From NCBI GenBank assembly GCA_015063745.1, contig SVTO01000009.1, forward strand, positions 1 through 64,000: 64,000 bases of DNA. The letters are read 5' to 3'. The stretch is from Oscillospiraceae bacterium. GTDB taxonomy: Bacteria > Bacillota > Clostridia > Oscillospirales > CAG-272. The translations under genes and the position numbers were made by a program. The notes under the pieces are model-generated. The model worked only from the letters and a program-made list of their open reading frames with translations. It made no database searches and was not told the origin of the DNA. Shown here piece by piece: positions 8,959 through 18,938 of this stretch. Each line of letters begins with the position of its first letter. Within the stretch, counting starts at the first letter, position 1.

Positions 8959-9846
8959 TCATTTGCGTTTGTAGACCCGCAGATCGGTATCCACCGTCAC
9001 CTGCAGGGAATCAACACCGTACAGCCGATTTCTGCCGGCCTCGGTGGTCTTGTAATAGAAGGGCGTCATGGTAAACAGATTGGCTGTCGCCTCTTTGTCC
9101 GGCAGAGTCACGGTATAGCAGACCTTTTTCTCCTCTGCCAGCGAAAAACCGTCATATTCCGGCACAACACCGTCGGAAACATGCACATCCGTATACAGCA
9201 GATCCCGCATTTCCCACAGATGACCGACCCCTGACGATGCCGTTACCAGAATCCCGTCATCCTTCAGTACTCTGAGATTCTCCTGTACCGCCACCGGCGC
9301 AAACATACTGATCACCGCAGAAACACACCCGTCTGCAAGGGGCAGGGAGAAGATATTCGCCGGCAGGAAGTACGCAAGCGCATTCCCTTCACTGCCGATC
9401 CCGTTTTCACCGGTGAATCCGGCACGTGCCGAAGCCTTCATACCGCAGGCAGCGGCAAATTTGGAAGCATCAAATCCCACGGATAAGATCCCACCGTTCA
9501 CATGATCCTTCAGCGCATCCGTGATCCGCAGGGTGTGATATCCTTCACCGCAGCCGCTGTCGCAGAGCAGAGTTTCCCGGTCATCCTTCACATAACCGGC
9601 AAGCAGCTCCGCAATTCCGTCGGAAATCGGCGCATACAGACCCAGCGCGAGAAATTCCCGTCTGGCCCGGATCATATCCTTTTCATCTCCCGTCCGGGCA
9701 TTTTTTCCCTTACCGGGCGGAAGCAGATTCACATATCCTTCCTTCGCCAGATCAAAGCTGTGACCGGCGGAGCAGGAAAGTACATTGTTGTTTCTCGAAA
9801 AACCGCCGCCGCAGAGAGGACAGCGCAGGTAATGCAGAATATTCAT
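8959..9846 (-). CDS. rlmA: 23S rRNA (guanine-N1)-methyltransferase, RlmA family
   Basis: The start at 9846 (295 aa) is chosen because GGGAG precedes it and it puts the zinc finger at the N-terminus; a longer frame to 9921 overlaps srtB. Residues about 8-27 carry CPLCGGGF, a later Cys, and a GHSFD segment, the four-ligand zinc site of RlmA. A SAM-binding segment (LLCDSGCGEGYHT) and the ISMFAP motif follow. The family methylates G745 or G748 of 23S rRNA, and in some bacteria confers macrolide or mycinamicin-type protection. It is 16 nt after srtB. The exact guanine target cannot be assigned from sequence. Confidence 0.9.
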   Translation of the reverse strand: MNILHYLRCPLCGGGFSRNNNVLSCSAGHSFDLAKEGYVNLLPPGKGKNARTGDEKDMIRARREFLALGLYAPISDGIAELLAGYVKDDRETLLCDSGCGEGYHTLRITDALKDHVNGGILSVGFDASKFAAACGMKASARAGFTGENGIGSEGNALAYFLPANIFSLPLADGCVSAVISMFAPVAVQENLRVLKDDGILVTASSGVGHLWEMRDLLYTDVHVSDGVVPEYDGFSLAEEKKVCYTVTLPDKEATANLFTMTPFYYKTTEAGRNRLYGVDSLQVTVDTDLRVYKRK

Positions 9847-9862
9847 ACATTCTCCCGGAAAG

Positions 9863-10960
9863 TCAGTCAATAATATAGTCGACCAGCTTGGCGTGCAGGG
9901 CATACCGGTCAGTAGCCGCACCGTTGGTACAGGTGGACAGGGTAATCATACGGTCCGTTTCCAGAAATTCCAGATCCTTCACCTTGGCCGCATCTCCCTT
10001 GACTTTTTCGGTAAAGTCAATAAAGTCGTCAAAGGAAGTAAAACCGGTCTTGAAGTAGTTGTTGTCGTACCGGGACTGATAAATGGCAAAAGGCTCGTAA
10101 ATGTAGATACCGTCCAGCGTATACACATAAATCAGCTTGCTGTAGAAATACTCATCCTTGAAGAACTGCTCCACATCATGGAACATCTTGCCGGAGGTAA
10201 TGTTGTGACCGTAGAATACCGTATTGTAGTTCCGCATGATCATATCGTCACAGCGATAGTCCACGAAAATGGAACCGATAACCAGAGGGTCGCCGGTGAA
10301 CGCATGATCCAGATAGAAATCATTGTCGTCACCCTGTACCAGCGGATAGTCAATATTGGTGCCGTCCACATGGATCCAGCCGTAAATATCCTCGTTGATG
10401 GTACCCAGGGACTGCAGCCGCGCACGCATCTTTGCCAGTTCTTCGTTGTACTGATTCTGCACGGGAATCTCAATGCTCTCTCCGGCAGAAATCTTGTTCA
10501 GGGCATCGGTCATGGAAGAAAGGCCGCTGCTGCCCATATCCTTGTTCAGAAGCAAGGCATCCCCGTCCTCACGCATCTCGGAAAGGGTCACATCAAAACC
10601 GTCTCCTAAGAACATATCCTGCAGTTCTCCGTAAATCGCGTCGCCCCTCTGCTGATCGATAAAATTCTTCAGCAGAAGCACACAGCTGACCACAAATACA
10701 GCAGCGGAAATATAGAACACACAGGTCCGTGCAATATCCATGGGCGTTTTCTTTTTCTGTACCGCACCGGAGGACAGAGGTACATCTTCTTCGCTGAGCA
10801 TTTCCAGAGAATTGATGAACGTGTTGTTATCATCCTCCGGCCCATCATCGGAAACCGTAAAATCCAGTTCGTCTTCATCGTCCAGGTCCGGCATATCGAG
10901 ATCGGGCTCTGCAGTTTCTTCCGGCACTTTACCGAACAGTTTATCTAAAAAATCCTTCAT
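9863..10960 (-). CDS. srtB: Class B sortase with long acidic cytoplasmic N-terminus
   Basis: The start at 10960 (365 aa) follows GAGGATTTAT. Residues 1-75 are strongly acidic and presumably cytoplasmic, 78-98 form one membrane helix, and the rest is the extracellular sortase barrel. The catalytic triad is visible as His in FYGHNI, Cys in LSTCTN, and Arg in TDRYALHAK. Class B sortases anchor a few proteins or pilins to peptidoglycan by recognising an NPQTN-like or NPK-type motif. No gene in this window carries an evident sorting signal, so its substrates lie elsewhere. The acidic N-terminal extension is longer than in classical SrtB. First gene of the srtB-rlmA-glycosyltransferase unit. Confidence 0.92.
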   Translation of the reverse strand: MKDFLDKLFGKVPEETAEPDLDMPDLDDEDELDFTVSDDGPEDDNNTFINSLEMLSEEDVPLSSGAVQKKKTPMDIARTCVFYISAAVFVVSCVLLLKNFIDQQRGDAIYGELQDMFLGDGFDVTLSEMREDGDALLLNKDMGSSGLSSMTDALNKISAGESIEIPVQNQYNEELAKMRARLQSLGTINEDIYGWIHVDGTNIDYPLVQGDDNDFYLDHAFTGDPLVIGSIFVDYRCDDMIMRNYNTVFYGHNITSGKMFHDVEQFFKDEYFYSKLIYVYTLDGIYIYEPFAIYQSRYDNNYFKTGFTSFDDFIDFTEKVKGDAAKVKDLEFLETDRMITLSTCTNGAATDRYALHAKLVDYIID

Positions 10961-11024
10961 ATAAATCCTCAAAAATCCAGAGTTACAATGCAAAAATACA
11001 ATCAGACCATACTTATCTGATTAT

Positions 11025-11052
11025 ATTATAATCTTTTCTTGCAAAAAAACAA
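11025..11052 (-). promoter_or_regulatory. Promoter for srtB operon
   Basis: On the minus strand TTGTTT (11047-11052), a 16-nt spacer and TATAAT (11025-11030), about 65 nt before the srtB start. Confidence 0.6.
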
Positions 11053-11225
11053 GAGGGAATCCGTATAATTCCCGAAATAGTCAATGACTTTTAACAATTT
11101 TGCAAAGGAAATTCCCGAAAAAGGCGTATTTCCCACCCGTCAGTATCCAAATCATCCCCACGCAGGAAAGAATACGGTATTTCTCCATTCCATTATGTCA
11201 TCCCCGGCCAATTTCCCCCATTCTA

Positions 11226-11254
11226 TTGCATTTACCGGAAAAATAAGGTATAAT
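11226..11254 (+). promoter_or_regulatory. Distal promoter for the 11345 gene and tilS-hpt-ftsH
   Basis: TTGCAT at 11226-11231 and TATAAT at 11249-11254 with a 17-nt spacer. Confidence 0.6.
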
Positions 11255-11291
11255 ATAAAATACCTCTTTTTATGTATACCGGAAATTACCT

Positions 11292-11321
11292 TTGCAATCA
11301 TACAGATGTTTATGGTATACT
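11292..11321 (+). promoter_or_regulatory. Proximal promoter for the 11345 gene and tilS-hpt-ftsH
   Basis: TTGCAA at 11292-11297 and TATACT at 11316-11321 with an 18-nt spacer. With the distal box at 11226-11254 it makes a tandem promoter pair. Confidence 0.6.
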
Positions 11322-11344
11322 GAAGAAAAAACGAGGTAATGTAA

Positions 11345-11578
11345 ATGACAAAGCAAAATTTCGAAAAAAGTTTTCTTCTGCTGACCAAAATCATACTCAC
11401 CACCCTGACCGCCGCGGTACTGCTTATCTTCTGCCGTACCCTGCAGATGACACAGTCCATGGACCCGTCCTTCTACCTGACCGTTCCGGAACAGACAGCG
11501 CACATACTGGCGGGACTCATGCTGTACGTGATCTTCGCCTGTGCCGGAAGCTATGCGGTGAATCTGTATGATACATAA
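11345..11578 (+). CDS. Small two-helix membrane protein, function unknown
   Basis: 77 residues with a good ribosome binding site (GAGGT at 11333-11337). Two hydrophobic stretches, about residues 12-32 and 48-70, predict a small integral membrane protein with a polar loop of about 15 residues between them. No catalytic motif is visible. It sits 39 nt before tilS on the same strand and shares its promoters, so it is probably the first gene of the tilS-hpt-ftsH transcript. I do not recognise the family. Confidence 0.7.
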   Translation: MTKQNFEKSFLLLTKIILTTLTAAVLLIFCRTLQMTQSMDPSFYLTVPEQTAHILAGLMLYVIFACAGSYAVNLYDT

Positions 11579-11617
11579 GCAGGCATAACACGATGTTCAG
11601 AGAAAAGAGGTGGGAGA

Positions 11618-13009
11618 ATGTACCAGTCGTTCTGCCGGTATATGGCAGAGGAGGGAATGGATGCAATGATCCGTCGCACAGGCGGAGTTCTTGTCGGCTT
11701 TTCCGGCGGTGCGGATTCCTCCCTTCTGCTTTTCTTTCTCCATAAATACTGCCTGGAAACGGGAGTTCAGCTGTATGCCGCCCATGTCCATCACGGTATC
11801 CGCGGCGAGGAAGCCGACCGTGACGAAGCATTCTGCCGCAGAAGAGCGGAGGAGATGCATATCCCCTATTATCTGCACAAAGCCGATATTCCCCGCATCG
11901 CCGCCGAACGTGGCCTTGGCTTGGAAGAAACGGCCCGTCAGGTAAGATACGCCTGTTTCCGTGAAATCACCGCAGATCTGCCAAACCCGGATATTCCCGT
12001 AGCCACAGCTCATAACGCGGATGACAATCTGGAAACCGTACTGTTCCATCTTTGCAGAGGCAGCGGTCTCCACGGACTCTGCGGTATTCCGCCCATCCGT
12101 GAAGAACGGTATATCCGTCCCCTGCTTCCGTTCACAGGAGAAGAAATCCGACTCTTCTGCCGGGAAGCAAGTATCCCCTACATCGAAGACGGAACCAACG
12201 CACAGACCGAATACACCCGCAACTTCATCCGCCACGAAATCGTCCCGAAGCTGAAACAGATCCAGCCCAACCCGGAACGTGCGGTATTCCGAACGGCACA
12301 GCTTCTCCGGGAAGACGACAGCTATCTGGAAAAACGTGCGTCGGAAATCATAAACGGTCGTACAAAACTGCCGGTATCCGCACTGCGCGATCAGCCCTTT
12401 GTCATCGCAAGCCGTATCCTGCGGCAGATGTACCATACCGCCCGTGCCCCCGGATGTGACGGAACCCTGTCCAGAGGACATATCGACGACATCCTCCGCG
12501 GCATCACGGGAGAGGGAACAAGATATACCGTATGCCTGCCCGACAAAGTGTATTTCCGGCTGGAAAACGGATATTTCCGCTTTGCTGGAGAAGAGCCGCA
12601 GACGGAAAGGGAAGTGGGGATCCCCATGGAATTCCCGGACGGAGAGGGGATTTTCGAGAACGAATACTATGTGATGATCCTTTCACGGAAAAATCATAAA
12701 AAAGCCACATCGGAATTTGAAAATATTTACAAATTATCAATACAACAATCTATCAATTTTGCTAAAATAATAGGGGGGATAAGTGTCCGATACCGCAGAC
12801 CCGGAGACACCGTGAAATACGGCGGTATGACACGTAAGGTAAAGAAACTCCTGTCGGAAAAGCATCTGCCCGAAAAGCACAGAGAAAATCTGCCGATTCT
12901 CACGGACGAAGCGGGAATCCTCTGGCTGCCCGGTTTTCCTGTAAGAGACGGGTACGCAGGCGGGGAAACGGATGATTTAACTGTATTTCTGTACAGCAAA
13001 ACAGATTGA
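11618..13009 (+). CDS. tilS: tRNA(Ile)-lysidine synthase
   Basis: 463 residues, normal for two-domain TilS. The PP-loop SGGADS is at residues 29-34, and AAHVHHGIRGEEADRDE and HNADDNLETVLF are family signatures. The C-terminal TilS domain is seen as GISVRYRRPGDTV through LPGFPVRDGY. The enzyme attaches lysine to C34 of tRNA-Ile(CAU) so that it reads AUA. A GGTGGGAG ribosome binding site precedes the ATG. Next to hpt and ftsH it forms an arrangement common in Bacillota. Confidence 0.96.
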   Translation: MYQSFCRYMAEEGMDAMIRRTGGVLVGFSGGADSSLLLFFLHKYCLETGVQLYAAHVHHGIRGEEADRDEAFCRRRAEEMHIPYYLHKADIPRIAAERGLGLEETARQVRYACFREITADLPNPDIPVATAHNADDNLETVLFHLCRGSGLHGLCGIPPIREERYIRPLLPFTGEEIRLFCREASIPYIEDGTNAQTEYTRNFIRHEIVPKLKQIQPNPERAVFRTAQLLREDDSYLEKRASEIINGRTKLPVSALRDQPFVIASRILRQMYHTARAPGCDGTLSRGHIDDILRGITGEGTRYTVCLPDKVYFRLENGYFRFAGEEPQTEREVGIPMEFPDGEGIFENEYYVMILSRKNHKKATSEFENIYKLSIQQSINFAKIIGGISVRYRRPGDTVKYGGMTRKVKKLLSEKHLPEKHRENLPILTDEAGILWLPGFPVRDGYAGGETDDLTVFLYSKTD

Positions 13010-13087
13010 TTGTAAAGAATCTGTTTATACTATATAAAAGAACAACAAGGAAAACGTTTTGATTAAGAACGTGGCGGAGGAGACAGA

Positions 13088-13654
13088 ATGAAAAAGACCA
13101 CAGTATCGGATCGGGATATTGACAGAGTAATGATCACGGAAGAAGAGATCGACGGCCTGGTTACCAAAATCGCCGCACAGATCGATGAAGACTACAGAAA
13201 TTCCGACGGCAAGCTGCTGCTGCTGTGCATCCTGAAGGGCAGCGTTGTATTCATGGGCGATCTGATGAAGAAGATCACCATTCCCGTGGAAATCGACTTC
13301 ATGAAGGTTTCCTCTTACGGAAGCGGAACCGAAAGCACCGGACGCATCAAGATCATCCTGGACCTGCACCGCACCGACCTGTCCGAACTGGACATCGTAG
13401 TGGTGGAAGACATCATCGACAGCGGCAAGACCCTGTCCTATCTGACCGAATATCTGCGTCTTGGCGGCGCCCGTTCCGTAAAGACCTGCACCCTGCTTGA
13501 CAAACCTTCCCGCAGAGAGGTGGAATTCACCCCCGACTACTGCGGCATGGAGATCCCGGACGAATTTGTGGTCGGATACGGTCTGGACTATGCGGAACAG
13601 TACAGAGCCCTTCCGTACGTAGGGATTCTCAAGCCGGAAGTGTACGAAAAGTAA
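13088..13654 (+). CDS. hpt: Hypoxanthine phosphoribosyltransferase
   Basis: 188 residues with a GGAGGAGA ribosome binding site. The PRPP-binding motif VVVEDIIDSGKTL lies near residues 113-125, SSYGSGTEST near residue 77 is the flexible-loop segment, and VVGYGLDYAEQYR near the end matches bacterial HPRTs. It salvages hypoxanthine and usually guanine to IMP and GMP using PRPP. It follows tilS by 78 nt and precedes ftsH by 27 nt. Confidence 0.96.
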   Translation: MKKTTVSDRDIDRVMITEEEIDGLVTKIAAQIDEDYRNSDGKLLLLCILKGSVVFMGDLMKKITIPVEIDFMKVSSYGSGTESTGRIKIILDLHRTDLSELDIVVVEDIIDSGKTLSYLTEYLRLGGARSVKTCTLLDKPSRREVEFTPDYCGMEIPDEFVVGYGLDYAEQYRALPYVGILKPEVYEK

Positions 13655-13681
13655 CCGACCTTAGGAGGTAATGAATAAGTA

Positions 13682-15724
13682 ATGAAGAGCAGCTTCAAAA
13701 TAGCCATTTTCTATATTGTTCTGATCGGTATCCTGATCGTGGCAACCGCATCCCTGTGGTACAACATTCCCGAAGAAAATCTGGTATACAGCCAGGTGGT
13801 GGAATTGTTCCAGAATGAACAGGTGCGCAAATTCGAAGTCGATGAAGACAACAACCTGACCATGCTGGTACGTGTCACAGCCGAAGACGGTACGGAAGGC
13901 GAAACCACCCTGTACTATAAGCTGCGGGATGTGGATATGTTCCATGAGCATCTGGGTGAACTGATCGACGCCCAGCACGCCGAAGGCATCATCGAAGCCT
14001 ACGATTATCCCCCGCCGTATGAAATTCCCTGGTGGGTATCCCTGCTGCCGTACGTGATCGTAATCATTCTGTTCGTTGTCATGTGGATCTTCGTGGTCAA
14101 CCAGGCAACCGGCGGTAAGGGCTCCAAGATCAACTCCGTCGGCAGAGCAAAGGCAAAGCTGGTAACGGCGGACAAAGCCAAGGTATACTTCAAGGACGTA
14201 GCCGGTGCCGATGAAGAAAAGGCGGAACTGGAAGAAATCGTTGAATTCCTCCGCAATCCCGCCTACTTTACCAAACTCGGCGCAAAAATTCCCCACGGTG
14301 TTCTGCTGGTCGGTCCTCCCGGTACCGGTAAGACCCTGATCGCCAAAGCCGTAGCAGGAGAAGCGGGCGTACCGTTCTACTCCATCTCCGGTTCCGATTT
14401 TGTGGAAATGTACGTCGGCGTGGGCGCATCCCGTGTCCGTGACCTGTTCGATACCGCAAAGAAGAACCCGGCAGCCATCATTTTCATCGACGAAATCGAC
14501 GCAGTGGGCCGTCACAGAGGCGCAGGTCTCGGCGGCGGACACGATGAAAGAGAACAGACCTTAAACCAGATCCTGGTAGAAATGGACGGTTTCGGCTCCA
14601 GTGAAGGCGTAATCGTCATGGCTGCCACCAACCGTCCCGACATTCTCGACCCCGCACTGCTCAGACCCGGCCGTTTTGACCGCCAGATCACCATGAACGC
14701 CCCCGACGTAAAGGGAAGAGAAGATATCCTGAAGGTACACGCCAAGAATAAGCCCTTTGAAGAAGACGTGGACCTGAGCGTAATCGCCAAGACCACCGTA
14801 GGCTTCACCGGAGCGGAACTGGCCAACCTCCTGAACGAAGCCGCACTGCTGGCCGCCCGTAAGGGTAAGCACCTGATCGGCATGAACGATCTGGAAGAGG
14901 CCATGATCAAAGTAATCGTAGGCCCCGCCAAGAAGTCCAAGGTGATCTCCGAAGCGGAAAAACGCCTGACCGCATATCACGAAGCCGGCCACGCTATTAC
15001 CACCTGGGTACGCCAGAAGGACGAACCGGTGCACCAGATTTCCATCATTCCCAGCGGCAGAGCGGGCGGTTATACCCTGTCCTTCCCAAAGGAAGACCGT
15101 TCCTATATGTCCCGCACAGCTATGCAGGATGAAATCGTAACCCTGCTCGGCGGACGTGTGGCAGAACAGCTGATTATCGGTGATATCTCCACCGGTGCCT
15201 CCAATGACATCCAGCGCGCCACCAGCATCGCACGTCAGATGGTCACCAAGTACGGTATGTCCGATAAACTTGGTCCGATCCTGTACGGCAGCGAATCCTC
15301 CAGCGACGAAGTATTCCTGGGCCGTGATTTCAATAATACCAGAAACTATTCCGAAGAAACCGCATCTCTCATCGACGGCGAAATCAAGCGCCTGATTGCC
15401 TACGCCTACGACCAGGCAGAAAGCATCCTGCGTGAATACGACGATCGTCTGCACTTCGTAGCGGAGTATCTGATGAAGAACGAAATCATGGAAGAAGCAC
15501 AGTTTGTACGTGCCATGACCGAACCGGAAGTAACCATCGAGGATCTGGAAGCCATGGTAGCCGAAAAACGCCGCAAGAGCCGTGAAGAAAACGAAGCCCA
15601 TGCACGCCGCATGGAAGAAGAAGAAAAACGCCGTGAGGAAGAAAGAGCCAAAGCCGAATCCAGTGACAAAGCTCCCCTCAAGGATGACAGCGATTCCGTA
15701 AGTAATACACCCACCGAGCAATAA
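13682..15724 (+). CDS. ftsH: ATP-dependent zinc metalloprotease FtsH
   Basis: 680 residues with an AGGAGGT ribosome binding site. Membrane helices at about residues 7-26 and 117-139 flank a small extracytoplasmic domain. Walker A GPPGTGKT is at 211-218, Walker B is [10 protein letters not shown], the second region of homology is in [19 protein letters not shown], and the zinc site HEAGH is near residue 436. The enzyme degrades misfolded membrane proteins and regulatory proteins. The C-terminal tail of about 45 residues is charged and Glu/Arg-rich, a variable part of the family. Last gene of its operon, followed by a terminator. Confidence 0.98.
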   Translation: MKSSFKIAIFYIVLIGILIVATASLWYNIPEENLVYSQVVELFQNEQVRKFEVDEDNNLTMLVRVTAEDGTEGETTLYYKLRDVDMFHEHLGELIDAQHAEGIIEAYDYPPPYEIPWWVSLLPYVIVIILFVVMWIFVVNQATGGKGSKINSVGRAKAKLVTADKAKVYFKDVAGADEEKAELEEIVEFLRNPAYFTKLGAKIPHGVLLVGPPGTGKTLIAKAVAGEAGVPFYSISGSDFVEMYVGVGASRVRDLFDTAKKNPAAIIFIDEIDAVGRHRGAGLGGGHDEREQTLNQILVEMDGFGSSEGVIVMAATNRPDILDPALLRPGRFDRQITMNAPDVKGREDILKVHAKNKPFEEDVDLSVIAKTTVGFTGAELANLLNEAALLAARKGKHLIGMNDLEEAMIKVIVGPAKKSKVISEAEKRLTAYHEAGHAITTWVRQKDEPVHQISIIPSGRAGGYTLSFPKEDRSYMSRTAMQDEIVTLLGGRVAEQLIIGDISTGASNDIQRATSIARQMVTKYGMSDKLGPILYGSESSSDEVFLGRDFNNTRNYSEETASLIDGEIKRLIAYAYDQAESILREYDDRLHFVAEYLMKNEIMEEAQFVRAMTEPEVTIEDLEAMVAEKRRKSREENEAHARRMEEEEKRREEERAKAESSDKAPLKDDSDSVSNTPTEQ

Positions 15725-15744
15725 ACCGAAAACAGAAATACCAA

Positions 15745-15790
15745 GACCGGGTTGTCCGCAGAGGATAACCCGGTCTGTTGCTTTATAGTT
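15745..15790. terminator. Rho-independent terminator downstream of ftsH
   Basis: GACCGGGTT at 15745-15753 pairs with AACCCGGTC at 15767-15775, followed by TGTTGCTTTATAGTTTTTT on the plus strand. The converging DUF4838 gene ends inside the T-rich tail. Confidence 0.75.
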
Positions 15791-17375
15791 TTTTAGATGT
15801 CCACATATCGGGAGTTAGAGAGAGATCTGCATCATCGGAAGGGAAGCCAAAGGATTCCTTGAAATGTATGCCGTACATCTTGGCATCCTCCAGAAAGGAC
15901 CGGCCCACATCTGCATCGGGATGCATCATCAGCTTGATGTATCGCCATTGCATACGGGAACGCTTGACCGCATCGATTCGGTCACCTGCCATTTCCTCCG
16001 CTTTGTCCCACAACCCGTCGAGTGTTTCCTCCATGGGAATATAGCAGTCCTTGTGGAACAACCAGGTTTCGGAAGCCCACCAATAGGTGTGATATCGCCG
16101 GCTTTCCTGGGTAACAAAATCGAGATAACAGCGGATAAACCGCCAGCCCTCACCGTAGTAAGCTGCCATGAATTCATCCATATGACGCAGATATTCCTGT
16201 TCCGTCATAAAGGGATCCCACATCAGCCTTGCCAGAAGATAACAGCGCAGTTCGCCGAATTCACCGGAAGCGGGGGAAGTGTAATTTCCCTCCGGATAGA
16301 TCCCCTTTACTCCATGTTCTGCATAAAAACGCATGGTGTCACGCAGGGTATAGAAATTGGGGAAAGTCGGGATGTAGTGGAAGAAATTTGTCGTGTAATC
16401 CCACAGATACAGGCGATCGCAGATTTCGTTCCACCGCAGAAGCTGATTACGGAAATCCAGGTTGCTGATACAGGTATCGTCCAGTATGGAATGGGAGGGG
16501 CAGAGATATACGGAACAGAGCCGGATACATACATTGTCTCTGGGTTTTGTGATCAGCGGCGGATCGGCAGTGTAGTGATATGCCAGCGTTTCAATAACCA
16601 CATTGGGGTACTCTTCCCGTACACTGTCCGCCACCGCATTGACGAATCGCAGCAGAATCCCGGATTGACAGCCTTCTTCCGCTAAAACTGCATTGCATCT
16701 GTCACAGGTACAGTATCTCTGATTGTCATTCTGTGAAATGGAAACAACTGTGGTATCCGGTGCTTCTTTCAGAATATTCCGTACCTTACGGATCGTTTTA
16801 TCCAGATTCTCCGGATCACTCAGACAGGGCTGTACTTCTGCAGGAGTATCTGTAAGCTCAGCCAGCGTATGCACAAATCCCCAGATTTTCTGACCGCCGC
16901 CGTACTTTTTGGGGAAAATCGTATGATTGGGAAAATACCGGTTGTTGATCCTGTTTTTGACGCTCCAGACAAGATCATCTCCGCATACCCAGTCGGACTG
17001 ACGGCTTTCGAAAACAGGCGTGTGCGTCCATTCCTGTTCCACAACGATATCACCGTCACCGTAAGTTTCCAGCTCCGGGAGGAAAAAGCGACACCCGGCA
17101 TAGCGTTCGAGGAATTCATACACACCGTAAATTGCACCGCGTCCGTTTCCGCCGGCAATGGAAATACCGCCTTCATCGGGCAGAGAAATACGGCAGGCAT
17201 CGGGCTTCATCTGTGTATCCAGATATATCCGAACCGGATACTCACCATCTGCGGAAATACCGAATTTTTCAAAATACCGACCAAGCTCGGAAGCAGCGTA
17301 CTGTTCCGCTTCACTTTCACCGCAGAAAATCCGTACAGATGTGATTTCCTCTTCTTTTACAATCAGTTTACGCAT
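15783..17375 (-). CDS. DUF4838-type protein, alpha-glucuronidase/hexosaminidase-like fold
   Basis: 530 residues with an AGAGG ribosome binding site. The N-terminal 110 residues look like the small alpha/beta domain that precedes the barrel in GH67/GH20-type enzymes (EQYAASELGRYFEKFG, then GGNGRGAIYGVYEFLERYAGCRFF). The middle contains VVSISQNDNQRYCTCDRC and the end a Trp/Tyr-rich helical part, as in DUF4838 proteins of gut anaerobes. There is no signal peptide, so it is probably cytoplasmic. A glycoside hydrolase role is inferred; catalytic residues cannot be fixed by eye. It lies 47 nt after the propeller lipoprotein gene, so probably the same transcript. Confidence 0.7.
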   Translation of the reverse strand: MRKLIVKEEEITSVRIFCGESEAEQYAASELGRYFEKFGISADGEYPVRIYLDTQMKPDACRISLPDEGGISIAGGNGRGAIYGVYEFLERYAGCRFFLPELETYGDGDIVVEQEWTHTPVFESRQSDWVCGDDLVWSVKNRINNRYFPNHTIFPKKYGGGQKIWGFVHTLAELTDTPAEVQPCLSDPENLDKTIRKVRNILKEAPDTTVVSISQNDNQRYCTCDRCNAVLAEEGCQSGILLRFVNAVADSVREEYPNVVIETLAYHYTADPPLITKPRDNVCIRLCSVYLCPSHSILDDTCISNLDFRNQLLRWNEICDRLYLWDYTTNFFHYIPTFPNFYTLRDTMRFYAEHGVKGIYPEGNYTSPASGEFGELRCYLLARLMWDPFMTEQEYLRHMDEFMAAYYGEGWRFIRCYLDFVTQESRRYHTYWWASETWLFHKDCYIPMEETLDGLWDKAEEMAGDRIDAVKRSRMQWRYIKLMMHPDADVGRSFLEDAKMYGIHFKESFGFPSDDADLSLTPDMWTSKKL

Positions 17376-17422
17376 AAGAACCTCTTTTCTTTATACTAGT
17401 TAAAAGAATCAACCTTGGAGAA

Positions 17423-18742
17423 TTATTCTTCCGCCCATTCCACATCGGCAATTCTGATGATGCCGACAGTACACAGGTTGGTTTGCGTATTTTTGTGTTG
17501 AAACATAAGCATTTCGGAGTTACGGCTGAAACCGGGATGGGGATCCAATCCCCCGGAAGCGAGCGCTATGTCCTTAACAACCGTTTTTTCCTCACCGGTT
17601 TCCAGATTGATCAGAATTACTTTTAAATTGGTGGTATCCCCAGCCACATATTTGCCGTCGGGGGAACAGCTGGTGTGCCAATAGGGATGGGAGGTGAATT
17701 TTTCCTGCACGGTCCTGTCGGAAGAGGTCAGGTCAGTATAACAGATACCAAAGGGTGCATTATCATACGTCGGATAATTCACAAACCAAAGTCCCTTGCC
17801 GTCATAACTCCAGCATTCATGGGTCAGATTGTCTGTAACGATTGTATTCCCGTTTTCATCCACTGAGGTTTCTTGCTCAACAATGCAGTAAGGTTCTTTG
17901 CCGATTTCATAGAGCCACATTCTGTCAACATTACTGAAGACATCTTTGTCATGCGCAAAGAACAGCTGGGTATGATCGACGGGATTGAGCATGTGGTGAT
18001 TTGCCATAGGAGCCTCAGGCTCAAAAATGTAGTCAAAGATGTCGATGATCTCACGCTTTTCCATATCAAAAATGGTCGCGCGGTATTTGCCGTCCGCATC
18101 CGGGCTGGCATATGTAGTCATGCTGATATATCTTCCGTCCAGAGTGGTTTCAATAAATCCGTCGATGAGATGCTCGAAGACATATACTACTTCGTTGACA
18201 CCGGTACGAAGATTGAAAACATTCAGAGTATGATTATCAGAGCCTACATAGTAGATCAGTTCGTCGTGAACCAGATAACCGCTGTGATTACTAGGGGTTA
18301 TACCCAAATCATAAACAACTTTTTCGGTGAGATCAGCAGCTAATAGTTTATAGTCATTCATTTTACATACAATGAAAATATTGCTGCCTACAAAATAATT
18401 CTTGTTGTAGTAACCATAGGCCAAACCACTGTTTGTGGAAACAATATCCAGATAGGGGACCGGGATCTTTCTTTTTATAGCATAGGGGGTTTCGTAATAC
18501 GTAACTTCAACAACCGATTCGTTCGGAGATACGGGATACAGGTCTGCCAGATTAAAGTCACCGATAACAATGGGTTCGGTTTCCGGTTCCGTTTCCGGCT
18601 CGGTTACTGCTTCCGTTTCGGATTCGCTTTCCATCAGGATATCGGTTTCTTCGGGATCTGCCGGTTCTGCGGGTGCACAGCCGTACAGGATGAAACAGCT
18701 GAGGAGCAGCGCTGCCAAAATCATAAGGGTTACTTTTTTCAT
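17423..18742 (-). CDS. Oligogalacturonate-lyase-like (PL22) beta-propeller lipoprotein
   Basis: Start at 18742 (439 aa) after AGGAGAATTCCC. The lipoprotein signal ends at LYGC with C22 lipidated; an acidic Glu/Thr-rich linker follows. The rest reads as a propeller with repeated DGK/DGR blade motifs. Segments NHHMLNPVDHTQLFFAHD, VDRMWLYEIG, THECWSYDGKGLWFVNY and HTSCSPDGKYVAGDT run in the same order as in oligogalacturonate lyase, where the corresponding His and Gln residues hold the metal. PL22 enzymes split unsaturated digalacturonate and are usually cytoplasmic; an anchored extracellular version could be an enzyme or a binding protein. It is the upstream gene of the pair with DUF4838. Confidence 0.62.
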   Translation of the reverse strand: MKKVTLMILAALLLSCFILYGCAPAEPADPEETDILMESESETEAVTEPETEPETEPIVIGDFNLADLYPVSPNESVVEVTYYETPYAIKRKIPVPYLDIVSTNSGLAYGYYNKNYFVGSNIFIVCKMNDYKLLAADLTEKVVYDLGITPSNHSGYLVHDELIYYVGSDNHTLNVFNLRTGVNEVVYVFEHLIDGFIETTLDGRYISMTTYASPDADGKYRATIFDMEKREIIDIFDYIFEPEAPMANHHMLNPVDHTQLFFAHDKDVFSNVDRMWLYEIGKEPYCIVEQETSVDENGNTIVTDNLTHECWSYDGKGLWFVNYPTYDNAPFGICYTDLTSSDRTVQEKFTSHPYWHTSCSPDGKYVAGDTTNLKVILINLETGEEKTVVKDIALASGGLDPHPGFSRNSEMLMFQHKNTQTNLCTVGIIRIADVEWAEE

Positions 18743-18779
18743 GGGAATTCTCCTTTGTTTTGTGATTTTTTTAAAGCCT

Positions 18780-18809
18780 ATATTACATGTTTTGGGTGTT
18801 TTCTGTAAA
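18780..18809 (-). promoter_or_regulatory. Promoter for the propeller lipoprotein-DUF4838 unit
   Basis: On the minus strand TTTACA (18804-18809) and TAATAT (18780-18785) with an 18-nt spacer, 38 nt before the start codon. A short hairpin (CCAACG/CGTTGG) near 18886-18901 has no T-run. Confidence 0.5.
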
Positions 18810-18938
18810 ACAATGCACAATTTTGTTTTGCAGAAAGGTATTTTGGAAAAAATAAATCCAATCTGCTGAAATACCGTATATCATTCCAACGAGGGCGTTG
18901 GTTGGTATTCTGTAATTTCAAATGCAGAATATTTCTAC

